Assembly (NCBI RefSeq): GCF_018613605.1
Contig: NZ_JAGGPU010000008.1
Location: 248,001-312,000, forward strand
Length of the DNA stretch: 64,000 nt
Direction: 5' to 3'
From: Pedobacter sp. ISL-64
GTDB lineage: Bacteria > Bacteroidota > Bacteroidia > Sphingobacteriales > Sphingobacteriaceae
Part shown: positions 53,389 to 62,616 of the stretch, in pieces
How positions within the stretch are numbered: the stretch's first letter is position 1
How the letters are laid out: every line of letters begins with the position of its first letter
Translations under genes and position numbers: made by a program
The notes under the pieces: generated by a model
The model's input: only the letters and a program-made list of their open reading frames with translations
Databases searched by the model: none
What the model was told of the DNA's origin: nothing

Positions 53389-53913
53389 TCATTTTACTGC
53401 TAAATTAAAATATTGTTTAATGTTGATGGTATCTAAGGGTATTTTAGATTTTTCAGCTGCTACAACAATATGGGCATCCAGCAACCATCTTTCTCCTGAA
53501 TTATTAGCGTTAGCCACTTTAATTCCTTTAACTGTACCTGCAATCGGAGTTAAGTCGAAATAATCGCATGAAGCGCAAGAAAACAGATGTTTTACCTTTC
53601 CAGCCAGAATATCAGCATCAGTTATTAAAAATTTATCACCCTTCATTGGTGCTTGAATATATATCCGCGTGGTGCTGAAGTTATTACTCTTCGTAGCCAA
53701 AAAAATCCGGTATTGCCCGGCGCTAAGTGCAATCTGCCGATCGGCCATTGCTGAATAATTAGTATATTCATACAAGCAGCTTCCTTCAGTACAAGGAGTT
53801 AGATTTTGCGCATCAATGGTAAAATCCATTGGGTTATCCGTTTTCTTTTTGCAAGCACTCAAGGTGGTTAATACAATCAAAAAGACGGCGGTTACTTTAA
53901 AAGCGTTTCTCAT
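53389..53913 (-). CDS. Lipoprotein of unknown function
   Basis: 174 residues. Lipobox 'TLSAC' with Cys21 followed by 'KKKTDNP'. The mature part has a Cys pair 'TPCTEGSCLYEY' and a second 'FSCASCDYFDL', so a disulfide or metal site is possible. Beta-rich with no recognised domain. Its 3' end is 21 bp from the convergent esterase. Confidence 0.75.
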   Translation of the reverse strand: MRNAFKVTAVFLIVLTTLSACKKKTDNPMDFTIDAQNLTPCTEGSCLYEYTNYSAMADRQIALSAGQYRIFLATKSNNFSTTRIYIQAPMKGDKFLITDADILAGKVKHLFSCASCDYFDLTPIAGTVKGIKVANANNSGERWLLDAHIVVAAEKSKIPLDTINIKQYFNLAVK

Positions 53914-54124
53914 AATTTAATTTTCTATGAATACGGTAGAAATTTCGAATATGCTACAATTCGAATATTAATTTTTTATTAAATAAATGAACAAGAAAGA
54001 AATACTATTTAAACACAGCGGGATTAATTTGGGCAAAAAACTGACTGTTCAAAAGACTTTATTTTAACATAGGTTGAACAAGAAAATATTAAGTTTGCAG
54101 ATAAACAGATTAAATCTACAAAAC

Positions 54125-54907
54125 ATGAAACAAGGATTATTAATAGATATGGACGGGGTGATTTATAGCGGGGAAGAATTGATATTTGGTGCTGATAAAT
54201 TCATTAAAAACTTAATTGATGAAGATATTCCTTTTGCATTTATGACCAACAATAGTCAGAGAACAGCTTTGGAGGTAGTACGCAAACTTAAAGGACTGGG
54301 TATAAAAGTGGAAGAAAGCCATGTATACACCAGTGCAATGGCTACAGGTAAATTCCTTTCCGATCAAAGCCCGAATGGTACAGCGTATGTATTGGGAGAA
54401 GGCGGTTTACTAAGCAGTTTACACGATCATGGTATTACTTTGGTAAACACCGATCCAGAATTTGTTGTACTGGGAGAAGGTAGAAACTTTACGCTGGAAA
54501 TGGTGCAGCGTGCTGTTGATATGATTCTTGCTGGAGCTAAATTTATCACTACCAACAGAGATCCATCGCCCAAAAAACCAGGGTGGAATAATTTAGGCAT
54601 TGCCGCAACCACCGCCATGATTGAGGAAGCAACTGGCAGAAAAGCATTTGTTACCGGCAAACCAAGTCCGGTGATGATGCGCTCGGCACGTAAATTTTTA
54701 GGATTAGAAACCAGCGAAACTACAGTTATTGGCGATACCATGGAAACCGATATACAAGGAGGTGTACAAATGGGCTATAAAACCATTCTGGTACTTTCGG
54801 GTATCTCAAGCAAGGATACTTTAGGGCATTACGCTTTTAAACCCGACATGATTGCAAGCTCTGTTGATGAGATTAAATTTCCTTTGGTCTGGTGGGAAGG
54901 TAAGTAG
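54125..54907 (+). CDS. HAD-IIA family phosphatase (NagD-like)
   Basis: 260 residues from the ATG at 54125 ('MKQGLLIDMDGVIYSG'); the frame is open to a TTG at 54074, but that start adds 17 residues before the catalytic motif and is less likely. HAD motifs: I 'DMDGV' with the nucleophile Asp, II 'FMTNNS', III Lys in 'FVTGKPSPVMM', IV 'VIGDTMETDIQGG'. The cap is the C2a type of NagD/PGP phosphatases. It should hydrolyse sugar phosphates or nucleotide monophosphates in the cytosol. Confidence 0.87.
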   Translation: MKQGLLIDMDGVIYSGEELIFGADKFIKNLIDEDIPFAFMTNNSQRTALEVVRKLKGLGIKVEESHVYTSAMATGKFLSDQSPNGTAYVLGEGGLLSSLHDHGITLVNTDPEFVVLGEGRNFTLEMVQRAVDMILAGAKFITTNRDPSPKKPGWNNLGIAATTAMIEEATGRKAFVTGKPSPVMMRSARKFLGLETSETTVIGDTMETDIQGGVQMGYKTILVLSGISSKDTLGHYAFKPDMIASSVDEIKFPLVWWEGK

Positions 54908-54935
54908 TGCGAGTTTGAAGTAGGCTCCAGCGTAT

Positions 54936-55057
54936 CGTCATTGCGAGAAGGCTTTTTCAGCCGACGAAGCAATCTTTATGGCAGAATCACGGGCATGAAA
55001 GATTGCTTCGTCGTTCCTCCTCGCAATGACGAACCTTTCTATTGGAGTCTGTCAATG
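54936..55057. repeat. Intergenic inverted repeat, CGTCATTGCGAG family (reverse copy)
   Basis: Core 54936-55031 runs from CGTCATTGCGAGAAGGC to CTCCTCGCAATGACG, and GACGAAGCAATCTTTATG pairs with the second AAGATTGCTTCGTC. The outer flank 55032-55057 (CTTTCTATTGGAGTCTGTCAATG) is the inverse of the flank at 17084. So this is the same unit as at 17084-17203 in the opposite orientation. Confidence 0.75.
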
Positions 55058-55117
55058 GTAGAGGTTGGAATTTTTCAAAGACAACGGAGGTTGATGACAG
55101 ATTCGTAGCTGATAGAG

Positions 55118-55393
55118 CTACTTTATTTTATGAATTGTAAATAAGGGAGCTGAGTTGAGATATATAGGCTTAAAAAAACTCAACCGATAATCAGTTGTAA
55201 ATACAACAGGTGCACCCTCAAGCTTAGCAGCCATACCAATAGGTTTAAACAATTTTAATGAAGCTGAATCATTTACAATATGCTCATGTACTGGGGCTTC
55301 AGGCCTTTTATCATCAGTAAATTTATTCGCTTTGGTTAAAAGCCCAACTGCCGGTATAACCATTAAAAGCGCTACGCAAGAAATCAGTCTCAT
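55118..55393 (-). CDS. Small exported protein of unknown function
   Basis: 91 residues. N-terminal hydrophobic segment 'LISCVALLMVIPAVGLL' (3-19) with a possible cut near residue 23; it may also be a membrane anchor. The rest, with 'LKLFKPIGMAAKLEGAPVVF' and 'YRLSFFKPIYLNSAPLF', is not recognised. A short repeat of the word 'FKPI' is seen at two positions. Single gene. Confidence 0.55.
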   Translation of the reverse strand: MRLISCVALLMVIPAVGLLTKANKFTDDKRPEAPVHEHIVNDSASLKLFKPIGMAAKLEGAPVVFTTDYRLSFFKPIYLNSAPLFTIHKIK

Positions 55394-55546
55394 ATCATTG
55401 TGCTTAAATTATCCTATTATTTAGTTAGGGTCTTTTAACAAAGATGAACCGATGTTATTAGTAAGATAGTTAGTTAGCGTTATTAAATTGTTAAGGTTAC
55501 GACACCGGTTTAATACAATATTAAATGTATCAAGCCAATAGTGCGG

Positions 55547-55704
55547 TTTATATTACTGCACCCACGATTTATATTACTGCACTCACGTTTTATATTACCG
55601 CACCCGCGATTTATATTATTGCACTTGCGATTTATATTACCGCACCCATGATTTATATTATCGTACCCGTGATTTATATTATTGCACCTGTGATTTATAT
55701 TAAG
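55547..55704. repeat. 21-bp minisatellite, seven full copies and part of an eighth
   Basis: Units of TTTATATTAYTGCACYYRYGA start at 55547, 55568, 55589, 55610, 55631, 55652, 55673 and 55694. Most differences are C/T or A/G transitions in the right half; TTTATATTA is nearly invariant. It sits in a 675-bp gap (55394-56068). The plus strand happens to be open through it (a 7-residue period like YITAPTI) but I do not call this a protein. The period equals two turns of DNA. Confidence 0.8.
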
Positions 55705-55927
55705 ATATCAGGCTTAAGGATTACTTGATTTGATAATTCTGATATGGATGTATACCCACGAGGTTAGGATTAAGATTGCGTAGAAACATCCATCGCTACG
55801 CAATCATTAACTAACCAAATAAATGTATTTACCAGGCGTAACATCAGATAACCAGTCTAAAGAACGCTTAGCATAGAAGGTAAAATTCGGGCACTAATCA
55901 ACCTATTCAGTACCTTGTCGTTTACAT

Positions 55928-56059
55928 TTAAATTTTCCTCTCAAAACCCGGTTTATGCCCTCTCGGCCATTGCTTCCATTTATCGCAAAACCTTACTTGA
56001 TAGTATACAACCGCACGGTTTTCTTTAAACCATACTTCAAAAAAATTAAGAAAAACCGT
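55928..56059 (-). pseudogene. Possible remnant of a protein C-terminus
   Basis: In the gap after the fucosidase gene one minus-strand frame is open from 56059 down to a stop at 55928 and reads as ordinary protein: 'EVWFKENRAVVYYQVRFC', 'DKWKQWPRGHKPGF'. It has no ATG or plausible start, being preceded by TGA at 56062-56060. It is probably a decayed gene end. Short open frames arise by chance, so support is weak. Confidence 0.25.
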
Positions 56060-56068
56060 TCATCCAGA

Positions 56069-57571
56069 CTACATTTTAGCATCCATTAACTTTGCTGCTT
56101 TTGCTTTTGGCGCCACCAGTTTCATTTTAATTACAAATGCTTTTTTGGATTGAAAATCTTTTGGCAGTATTACATCGTAATAGGTATTCTTATCCAGATC
56201 CAAACCAAGGTCTGCTTGTTTTAAGGTTAAATTCTTGCTGTTTAATAAAAGCGCAGCTGTACCGGGAACTTGTTTGGCATTTTTAGGCACCGCAATACGC
56301 ACAATGCCATTTACGGGTTGGTTAAAAACAGTTAAATAAAGATTATCGGCTTTTTGAGTAAAGTAACCTAATTTAGAAGGGGTTAATGCAGCATGGCGCA
56401 CCCCATATACCGCCTCGGCATTTATTTTTATCCATTCACCAATTTCCTTTGCAATTTTATCCTCTTCGGGGTGCATATTTCCATTGCCATCGGGTCCAAA
56501 GTTTAGTACAAAATTGCCATTCATTGATACCGAACGCATCAGCATATCCAATAAATCGTGGGTAGTTTTGGTATAAATCCCCGACCAATCTTTCATATAT
56601 CCCCAACCGTTTGGCGGGATAGTCATTACCGCATCCCAATCGTTACCGTTTAACCACTCAAATTCTACAGGTAACTTACGCTCCCAGCCTTGTTCGTAAT
56701 CGCCTAAAATATTACCATTCGAATCGAAGTGTCTTGAGCCATGTTCATCGTTACGGAAACGCGAGCCGATAATTAATCCAGGATGTTTTTCTCGGAGTTC
56801 TTTTTCTAAATTGTAGGTAAATTCGTAGGCACTTTTCCACGAGGCATCCCAAGTACCATCAAACCAGAAACCTTTAATTTTCGGATAGTTATCCAGTTGC
56901 TCTAAAAGCTGGTTTCGGGTATAAGCTAAAAATTTACTGAATTTTTCTTTCTCTTCGTCTGTTTTTGGAACTTTCCCCATATAATTTGGGTTATTCCATT
57001 CTAAAATCGAGAAATAGAGATATACATCAATACCTTCGGCGGTATAAGCATCTACAATCTGTTTTACAATATCTTTTTTATACGGCGATGCAGAAACATT
57101 ATAATCAGAATATTTGGTTGGCCAAAGTGCAAAGCCATCATGATGTTTGGTGGTAAAAATCACATACTTCGCGCCCATATCCTTAGCTTGTTTAGCCCAG
57201 CGTTTAGCATCAAAGTTTTTCGGGTTAAACTGTTTGTACAGGTTATCGTAAGTTTTAGCCCAATCTTTTGGTGCTGTAGGCCCGCCCCAGGAGCGGATCC
57301 ATTCTGATGCTGCAGCACCTCCCCTTGCACTTACCCCATTCCATTCGTTACCCGCGATAGAATAAATTCCCCAATGGATAAATTGCCCTAAACCATAACT
57401 GCGAAAGGCTTCCATATCGGCATCGGCACGGTGTGGCAGTGTTAGGGTTCCGTATTTAACTTCAACTTCTTTTGTAGGTTTGCTCTTCGGCCCTGTCCAT
57501 TGCGCATCTGCAGGGTGTTCTACAACTATAGCAGCAAGGGTAACCAAGGCAAACTTTAATATATTCTTCAT
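56069..57571 (-). CDS. GH29 alpha-L-fucosidase, exported
   Basis: 500 residues from the ATG at 57571 (an in-frame TTG at 57577 adds two). Signal peptide to about residue 24. GH29 motifs: 'GLGQFIHWGIYSIAG', 'YVIFTTKHHDGFALWPTKYSDYN' and 'IKGFWFDGTWDASWK', whose first Asp is the likely nucleophile. A C-terminal beta domain follows (about 400-490). It removes terminal fucose from glycans in the periplasm or outside. It is the last gene of a run of glycan genes (25-bp gap to the GH20 gene). Confidence 0.9.
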   Translation of the reverse strand: MKNILKFALVTLAAIVVEHPADAQWTGPKSKPTKEVEVKYGTLTLPHRADADMEAFRSYGLGQFIHWGIYSIAGNEWNGVSARGGAAASEWIRSWGGPTAPKDWAKTYDNLYKQFNPKNFDAKRWAKQAKDMGAKYVIFTTKHHDGFALWPTKYSDYNVSASPYKKDIVKQIVDAYTAEGIDVYLYFSILEWNNPNYMGKVPKTDEEKEKFSKFLAYTRNQLLEQLDNYPKIKGFWFDGTWDASWKSAYEFTYNLEKELREKHPGLIIGSRFRNDEHGSRHFDSNGNILGDYEQGWERKLPVEFEWLNGNDWDAVMTIPPNGWGYMKDWSGIYTKTTHDLLDMLMRSVSMNGNFVLNFGPDGNGNMHPEEDKIAKEIGEWIKINAEAVYGVRHAALTPSKLGYFTQKADNLYLTVFNQPVNGIVRIAVPKNAKQVPGTAALLLNSKNLTLKQADLGLDLDKNTYYDVILPKDFQSKKAFVIKMKLVAPKAKAAKLMDAKM

Positions 57572-57595
57572 ATTCAAATTTTATTCGTGTGCGTG

Positions 57596-59185
57596 TTAAT
57601 CTTTATAATTTAATGGCTTCTTTCTCTTAACCGGTATTTCTGGATTTTGTAAAGGTTTTGAGGGATGATAATAATAAAGTCCTGCTTTGCCATAAAGCGC
57701 CAGGTGCTGGGTTAAATTATTACTGAAGGTTTTAAAATCTTTATGATTTTGCGCCGTCCATGCAGCTTCTGCCAGAGCAGCAATCCGCGGAAAAAGTAAA
57801 TAATCTAAACGGTTGTCATTATCTACTGTTTCTGTCCATAGGTTCGCCTGAATACCTAAAATAAGTTGTTTTTCTTTTTTATTTTCGGCAAAAGACTGTG
57901 CATCGAACTGATATACCTGCTCAATCGGACTATATAATTTATTCCATTTTCTACCATATTGATGGGTACTATCCTGAACAAAATCGAAATACAATGGCAA
58001 GCGTGGGCATAAAACTGTTTGATAACCTTTACTTAAAGCAGTGCGAAGCTGGGCAGGTTTTTCCTGGCGCCACCAAAACATAATGGTTTTCTCTTTGGGT
58101 AGGTCGGCTTCGGCCATTTCATCCCAAAAAATAGCGCTGGCATTTAATTGGTAGAGCGAATCGGCCATACGTTTCATAAAATAGTGTTCTACCGCAGCAT
58201 CATCCTTAAGCTTTTCACGCTCGCGGAGTTTTAAAATATCTGGATTGCTTTTCCATTTTTCATTTCCGTAACTCACTTCATCTCCCCCTAAATGAATTAA
58301 TCCGGCAGGGAAAAGCACATTGGTTTCTTTTAGAATATCGGTTAAATAACCATAAGTTTTTTCCAGGCCAGGGTTAAAGGTAAACTCTGGATGCGCTATT
58401 GAACCGCCTCCTGAGTATTCTGGATAGGCTTTATTGGCCGCAGTAGCATGTCCGGGCATATCAATTTCCGGTATAACTTTAATGTAGCGTTCGGCAGCGT
58501 AGGCCACAATTTCCCTAATATCGGCCTGTGTATAAAACTGTGCTGGCAAATTGGGGTTTAAATAATCACCAATACCGCCAATAAGGGCCAAATTTGGATA
58601 CTTTTTAATCTCTAGACGCCAGGCAGGTTCATCGGTTAAATGCCAATGAAAAGTATTTAGTTTATAAAAAGCCATCCAGTTTAAAATGGATTTCACTTTT
58701 TGTTTGCCAAAAAAATGGCGCGATTCGTCGAGCATAAAGCCACGCCAGCCATAAGCCGGCGCATCACTTATTTCTGCAGCAGGAAGCTGGATGTTTTTAT
58801 TGGTTAGCGCCAATTGCAGCAGTGAAACCACTCCATAAAAAATGCCGTTGGGATGTGTACCAGAAACGATAATCTGGCCAGGTTTGATACTGATCTGATA
58901 AGCACATGAATCTGCATGTTTCTTTCCTGTTTTTAACACAAGCATAATATTTGCCGATTTTCCTTTCTGTTGAATGGTAATTCCTTTTTGGCTTAATAAT
59001 TCGTTCTGAAAATAATAGGCTATTGTTTTTAACTGTTCGTTATTGTAACCAATACTACTGTAATTATTAAGGGTAAAGTAGCCACTACCTTTTACAAATT
59101 GCACTGGCATAGGAATAATTCCCTGTTGTTGCGCAAACGCAGTTGAATAAACAAGTAATATAGATAGTATATGTAGTAACCTCAT
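57596..59185 (-). CDS. GH20 beta-N-acetylhexosaminidase, exported
   Basis: 529 residues. Signal peptide 1-18 ('LHILSILLVYSTAFAQ'), an N-terminal GH20b domain (about 20-140), and the barrel with 'GWRGFMLDESRHFFGKQKVK', 'FHWHLTDEPAWRLEIKKYP', and the catalytic Asp-Glu in 'IHLGGDEVSYGNEKW'. It cuts terminal N-acetylhexosamine by substrate-assisted catalysis. The start ATG shares a base with the stop of the upstream GH29 gene, so translation is probably coupled. Together with two fucosidases it fits host-type or mucin-like glycans. Confidence 0.92.
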   Translation of the reverse strand: MRLLHILSILLVYSTAFAQQQGIIPMPVQFVKGSGYFTLNNYSSIGYNNEQLKTIAYYFQNELLSQKGITIQQKGKSANIMLVLKTGKKHADSCAYQISIKPGQIIVSGTHPNGIFYGVVSLLQLALTNKNIQLPAAEISDAPAYGWRGFMLDESRHFFGKQKVKSILNWMAFYKLNTFHWHLTDEPAWRLEIKKYPNLALIGGIGDYLNPNLPAQFYTQADIREIVAYAAERYIKVIPEIDMPGHATAANKAYPEYSGGGSIAHPEFTFNPGLEKTYGYLTDILKETNVLFPAGLIHLGGDEVSYGNEKWKSNPDILKLREREKLKDDAAVEHYFMKRMADSLYQLNASAIFWDEMAEADLPKEKTIMFWWRQEKPAQLRTALSKGYQTVLCPRLPLYFDFVQDSTHQYGRKWNKLYSPIEQVYQFDAQSFAENKKEKQLILGIQANLWTETVDNDNRLDYLLFPRIAALAEAAWTAQNHKDFKTFSNNLTQHLALYGKAGLYYYHPSKPLQNPEIPVKRKKPLNYKD

Positions 59186-60582
59186 TAGTTGGTTGTTATT
59201 TTTAATACATAAACAGGAATTTGATTTCCTTTATTATAATCACCTGGTAAATCAAGGTTAAGTCCCTCATTATTTATTGTCCATTTTATTTTCTTGTTGT
59301 TCCCTAAAAGCTCAATATTTTTAACAGACAGTGCACTTTTGTTTATCTGCTTTAACAGTACATCTGGCTTTTGCCAGCTTCTTAAAAAAGCATATACAGC
59401 CTTGTCTTTTGCGGTATAATAAACATCTGGTGTTAAAGATTTTGGTGTACCATCAAAAACGGCATCTTTAATGGCATTTTTATTTTCTTCGATGGAAATA
59501 TTGTCGGTCTTCTCACTCCTATTTTCTTTTATAGCTAACCATGGCTGGCTGGCGTAAATGGCCTCATGATTAATATCCATCCATTTACGTATTGCTTTTA
59601 ATCGGACAGTTGTCCAATCCGGAAATGCACCATCGCCTTTAGGGCCAACATTTAACAGCAGGTTGCCACCATTAGCTACCACTTCTACCAAGTGCCGTAC
59701 CAGCATTTCTGGCGATTTCCAAAGACTATCGTGTTTGTTGTAACCCCAGTTTTGGCCAATGGTTAAACAAGACTCCCATGCTTTTTTTGATGATGGTGAC
59801 AAAGACTGTTCAGAAATTGAAAAATCGCCATAACCATTCCCAATTCTATTGTTAACCAAGCAGTTTGGCTGTAATTTATTAACTAACGCTTTAAGTTCTT
59901 GGCTCTCTGTTTTACTGATAAGTTCAGGCGTATCGAACAAAAGTGCACCAATTGGACCATAGTTACTTAAAAGCTCCGTGATCTGTGGTTTAACCTTTCT
60001 TTCGAAATAGCGGTTAAAAACCTTTGCGTCTTCATTCGGATAATCCCAGGTGTTGCTTCTGCCCGCTTTTACAGGCCAATTGGTTGGCACATCCGGATCT
60101 TGCCAATCTCTCCCTAAGGAATAATAAAGACAAAGCGTGATTTTATATTTTTTGCAAGCTTTTGCCAGCTCTGTAATTGGATCGCGCTTAAAGGGGCTTC
60201 TTTTTACGATATTATAATCGCTGTTGGCTGAGTTGTACATGGCAAATCCGTCATGATGTTTGGCCGTAAAAACGATATACTTCATCCCTGTTTCTTTGGC
60301 TTGTTTAACCCAGGCATCTGCATCGAATTTTAAGGGGTTAAATTGATCGGCAATGGTTCCGTACTCTTGTACCGGAATACGTTCGTAAAGCATAAAATGC
60401 TCTCCTCCTTTAACCTTATGGCCTTTCCAATCGCCAGCAGTTTGGGCATACAAGCCCCAATGTAAAAATAAACCGAATTTATCAGCTTTAAATTCTTCCA
60501 ATGCATTTTTCTGTACTGTTTGCCCAAACAGTAGCTGGGCAAACAGTGCAAATAACAGACTTAAAAAAAGTGTTTTTCTCAT
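59185..60582 (-). CDS. GH29 alpha-L-fucosidase, exported (second copy)
   Basis: 465 residues from the ATG at 60582 ('MRKTLFLSLLFALFAQLLFG', a clear signal peptide); an in-frame ATG at 60606 adds eight residues before it. 'DKFGLFLHWGLYAQTAGDW', 'YIVFTAKHHDGFAMYNSANS' and 'IGALLFDTPELIS' are GH29 motifs, the last carrying the likely nucleophile Asp. Only moderately similar to the other GH29 in the window, so probably a different linkage preference. Its C-terminal beta domain resembles the fragment at 62120. Confidence 0.88.
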   Translation of the reverse strand: MRKTLFLSLLFALFAQLLFGQTVQKNALEEFKADKFGLFLHWGLYAQTAGDWKGHKVKGGEHFMLYERIPVQEYGTIADQFNPLKFDADAWVKQAKETGMKYIVFTAKHHDGFAMYNSANSDYNIVKRSPFKRDPITELAKACKKYKITLCLYYSLGRDWQDPDVPTNWPVKAGRSNTWDYPNEDAKVFNRYFERKVKPQITELLSNYGPIGALLFDTPELISKTESQELKALVNKLQPNCLVNNRIGNGYGDFSISEQSLSPSSKKAWESCLTIGQNWGYNKHDSLWKSPEMLVRHLVEVVANGGNLLLNVGPKGDGAFPDWTTVRLKAIRKWMDINHEAIYASQPWLAIKENRSEKTDNISIEENKNAIKDAVFDGTPKSLTPDVYYTAKDKAVYAFLRSWQKPDVLLKQINKSALSVKNIELLGNNKKIKWTINNEGLNLDLPGDYNKGNQIPVYVLKITTN

Positions 60583-60632
60583 TTTTGATATTTTTGGTTT
60601 GAGCATCTTCAGATCAGTCTGTTTTAAAATTA

Positions 60633-62063
60633 TTAATTAACTGCAATTACTTTTATGGATGATGCCTTATCGTTAAAAGTAGATACATAAGTGCTTGATG
60701 AGGTTAGTTCTATGCTACTCCCGGTAAAGTTATCTCCATCATACATAATTACTTTAACACCAAGACCTAAATTAACGGATGATACATCGTTATTGCTAAT
60801 ACCGCGGCTTATTAAATCGGCGGTGGTATACTGGCCAACAGGTAATGATATACCATAGCCACCATAACTGGCATTCTGATGAAATTTAGCAGAACCATTC
60901 GCACCGATTTGCGGCACACCATTTAAAAATGAAAATGAATAGGTTTTGCTCACATTACCACCATTTTTCAATAGCAATTTCACCCTGATGTTATAAGCTT
61001 CGTTGTTTTTATAATAAAGCTCGCTAAAAGGAATAGTTGCCGAAATTGTATTTCCAGTACCTGGGTTCGACCTCCATGCTACGGCATTATAATCAGCATC
61101 GCTACTACCCAAATCTGGGTCCATGTAAATTAGAATATCATTTACCTCTTTATTACTTGTAAATGAACCTGTAACATTGAAAGCCTGTGTTGTTGCATTG
61201 TAGGCAAACTGCGCATTAATCGTGGTGGTGGCTGCTTCGTAAGGTATTTCTGTAGGCAAAGGATTCTGGAACACTTCGTCACGGTTTAAAATGGCGGCAT
61301 CAACCTCGGTTAAGAATGTTGGCTGTCCTTTACTGAAAGTTACATTTCCTGATCCCATTAAAGAAGTACCTAATGTTGGTTGTTCTGAAGCATATTTGGC
61401 ATGATCGTGCGGTAAATTTAAGCCATGTCCCAGCTCGTGCAGCATACCGCCAAGTAAATTTGATGTTGCATTGGGAATTTTATCAACCGCCATATTAGCG
61501 TTATCTACCGCGAAGCAGTTTTTGCCGTAACCATAAAAAGGTTGATCGCCACCATCGGTGCGGTTTGGCAATAAAATTAGGGTGTGACTTGAATTTGAAA
61601 ACTCTGAAGCGTGTGTGGCTTTGTAAGCCGCAATTTCGTTCAGGATTTTAGTTGCAGAAATACTGGCATCGTAAGGATAGGCAGATTGTGCAAACTGAGC
61701 TGGTATTTCGATAAAACGCACCAATCCGGTTGAATCGATTTTGGGCAATCCCATGTATTTATCATAGCCATACCTTAACATTTCGGTATGGAACCAGCCC
61801 TGAAAATGAACCAATAAAGAGGTTAAGCGGGTTTTGTAATCAGCAAGCGCCGAATTATCGGTAGGCACAAACATTACGATGTTCAGGTTTTTGGTGTTGG
61901 TTACAAAACTAGGCGGTGTGGTTCCGGTGCCTAGTGCCAAAGTGTTTGGTTTCGCGTCTGTAGTTTCTGGTTCTGAAACAGGTGCTTTTTTACAGGCAGT
62001 CATTAAAAGACCGCTTGAAATCATCAAAAGCAGTGCAAAGCAAAGTTGTTTTCTGTTTTTCAT
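60633..62063 (-). CDS. Metzincin-type metalloprotease lipoprotein with beta/gamma-crystallin domain
   Basis: 476 residues. Lipobox 'LLMTAC' with Cys24. The zinc site is 'HELGHGLNLPH' (H209, E210, H213, H219) with the Met-turn Met236 in 'SLMGSGN'. A beta-sandwich linker (about 275-390) and a C-terminal beta/gamma-crystallin domain (about 395-476) follow; 'NNDVSS' and 'NDKASS' match the calcium-binding N/D-N/D-x-x-S/T-S motif. So it looks like an exported lipoprotein protease with a calcium-binding module. It lies 50 bp before the second fucosidase on the same strand, and mucin-type glycoproteins are a natural substrate guess. Confidence 0.82.
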   Translation of the reverse strand: MKNRKQLCFALLLMISSGLLMTACKKAPVSEPETTDAKPNTLALGTGTTPPSFVTNTKNLNIVMFVPTDNSALADYKTRLTSLLVHFQGWFHTEMLRYGYDKYMGLPKIDSTGLVRFIEIPAQFAQSAYPYDASISATKILNEIAAYKATHASEFSNSSHTLILLPNRTDGGDQPFYGYGKNCFAVDNANMAVDKIPNATSNLLGGMLHELGHGLNLPHDHAKYASEQPTLGTSLMGSGNVTFSKGQPTFLTEVDAAILNRDEVFQNPLPTEIPYEAATTTINAQFAYNATTQAFNVTGSFTSNKEVNDILIYMDPDLGSSDADYNAVAWRSNPGTGNTISATIPFSELYYKNNEAYNIRVKLLLKNGGNVSKTYSFSFLNGVPQIGANGSAKFHQNASYGGYGISLPVGQYTTADLISRGISNNDVSSVNLGLGVKVIMYDGDNFTGSSIELTSSSTYVSTFNDKASSIKVIAVN

Positions 62064-62119
62064 TGTTTAATGGTTAAAGGTTTATGGTTAATTGATTATT
62101 ATTCATCATTGTCATTTTA

Positions 62120-62512
62120 TTAAAAAGTGACCTTTACCACCCTCCCCGTGGCCTTCTTGCTGGTTATCAATGTCTTTGGCACTGATACCCTAAGCCCTTT
62201 GTAATCCTGTTTCCAGTTGAGTTTTTCGCCTGTTTCATCAAGCAACACCGCTTTAACCTGAATCTGGTCGTTAGACAGTGACTTAATAATCAGTTCGCCA
62301 TATTCAGTTTCATTTAAAAATATCTGCAGTTCATCTTGCTTTCCCGAATAAAACATAATGGGTTCAAGTGTTCTGATATCAATTGAAGCTTTGGACTTGG
62401 CTGAAACTGAACTTTCACGTTGATTGATAGGCATATGTAGATATTTAAAATGATCGTGTTTTTTATAGGCTTGTAAACAGCATCGTAATAACCCGACCAG
62501 TATCTTGCCCAC
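62120..62512 (-). CDS. Fragment resembling a GH29 C-terminal domain
   Basis: 130 residues. From about residue 54 the sequence ('YSGKQDELQIFLNETEYGEL', then 'KAVLLDETGEKLNWKQDYKG' and 'LRVSVPKTL') parallels the end of the GH29 protein encoded at 59185 ('AVYAFLRSW', 'IELLGNNKKIKWTINNEG', 'LNLDLPGDY'). The first 50 residues ('MGKILVGLLRCCLQAYKK') do not look like a signal peptide or any GH29 part. It is probably the remains of a lost fucosidase or a small beta-sandwich protein; the true start may be further in, and it may not be made. Confidence 0.45.
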   Translation of the reverse strand: MGKILVGLLRCCLQAYKKHDHFKYLHMPINQRESSVSAKSKASIDIRTLEPIMFYSGKQDELQIFLNETEYGELIIKSLSNDQIQVKAVLLDETGEKLNWKQDYKGLRVSVPKTLITSKKATGRVVKVTF

Positions 62513-62616
62513 CTTTATCGGGCAGGCAAGCGGTCAGGACTAACTCAACTAAAAATATTCGCTTATAGTGTAAGCTCCTCGCTCAGGATCGGTCCCATCA
62601 AATCCTGTTTGAGCCG

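Noticed and set aside
55525..55728. 67-codon plus-strand frame through the 21-bp repeats
   Set aside because: The frame is open only because the 21-bp unit has no stop in that phase; the translation is a 7-residue repeat with no known family and no separate support.
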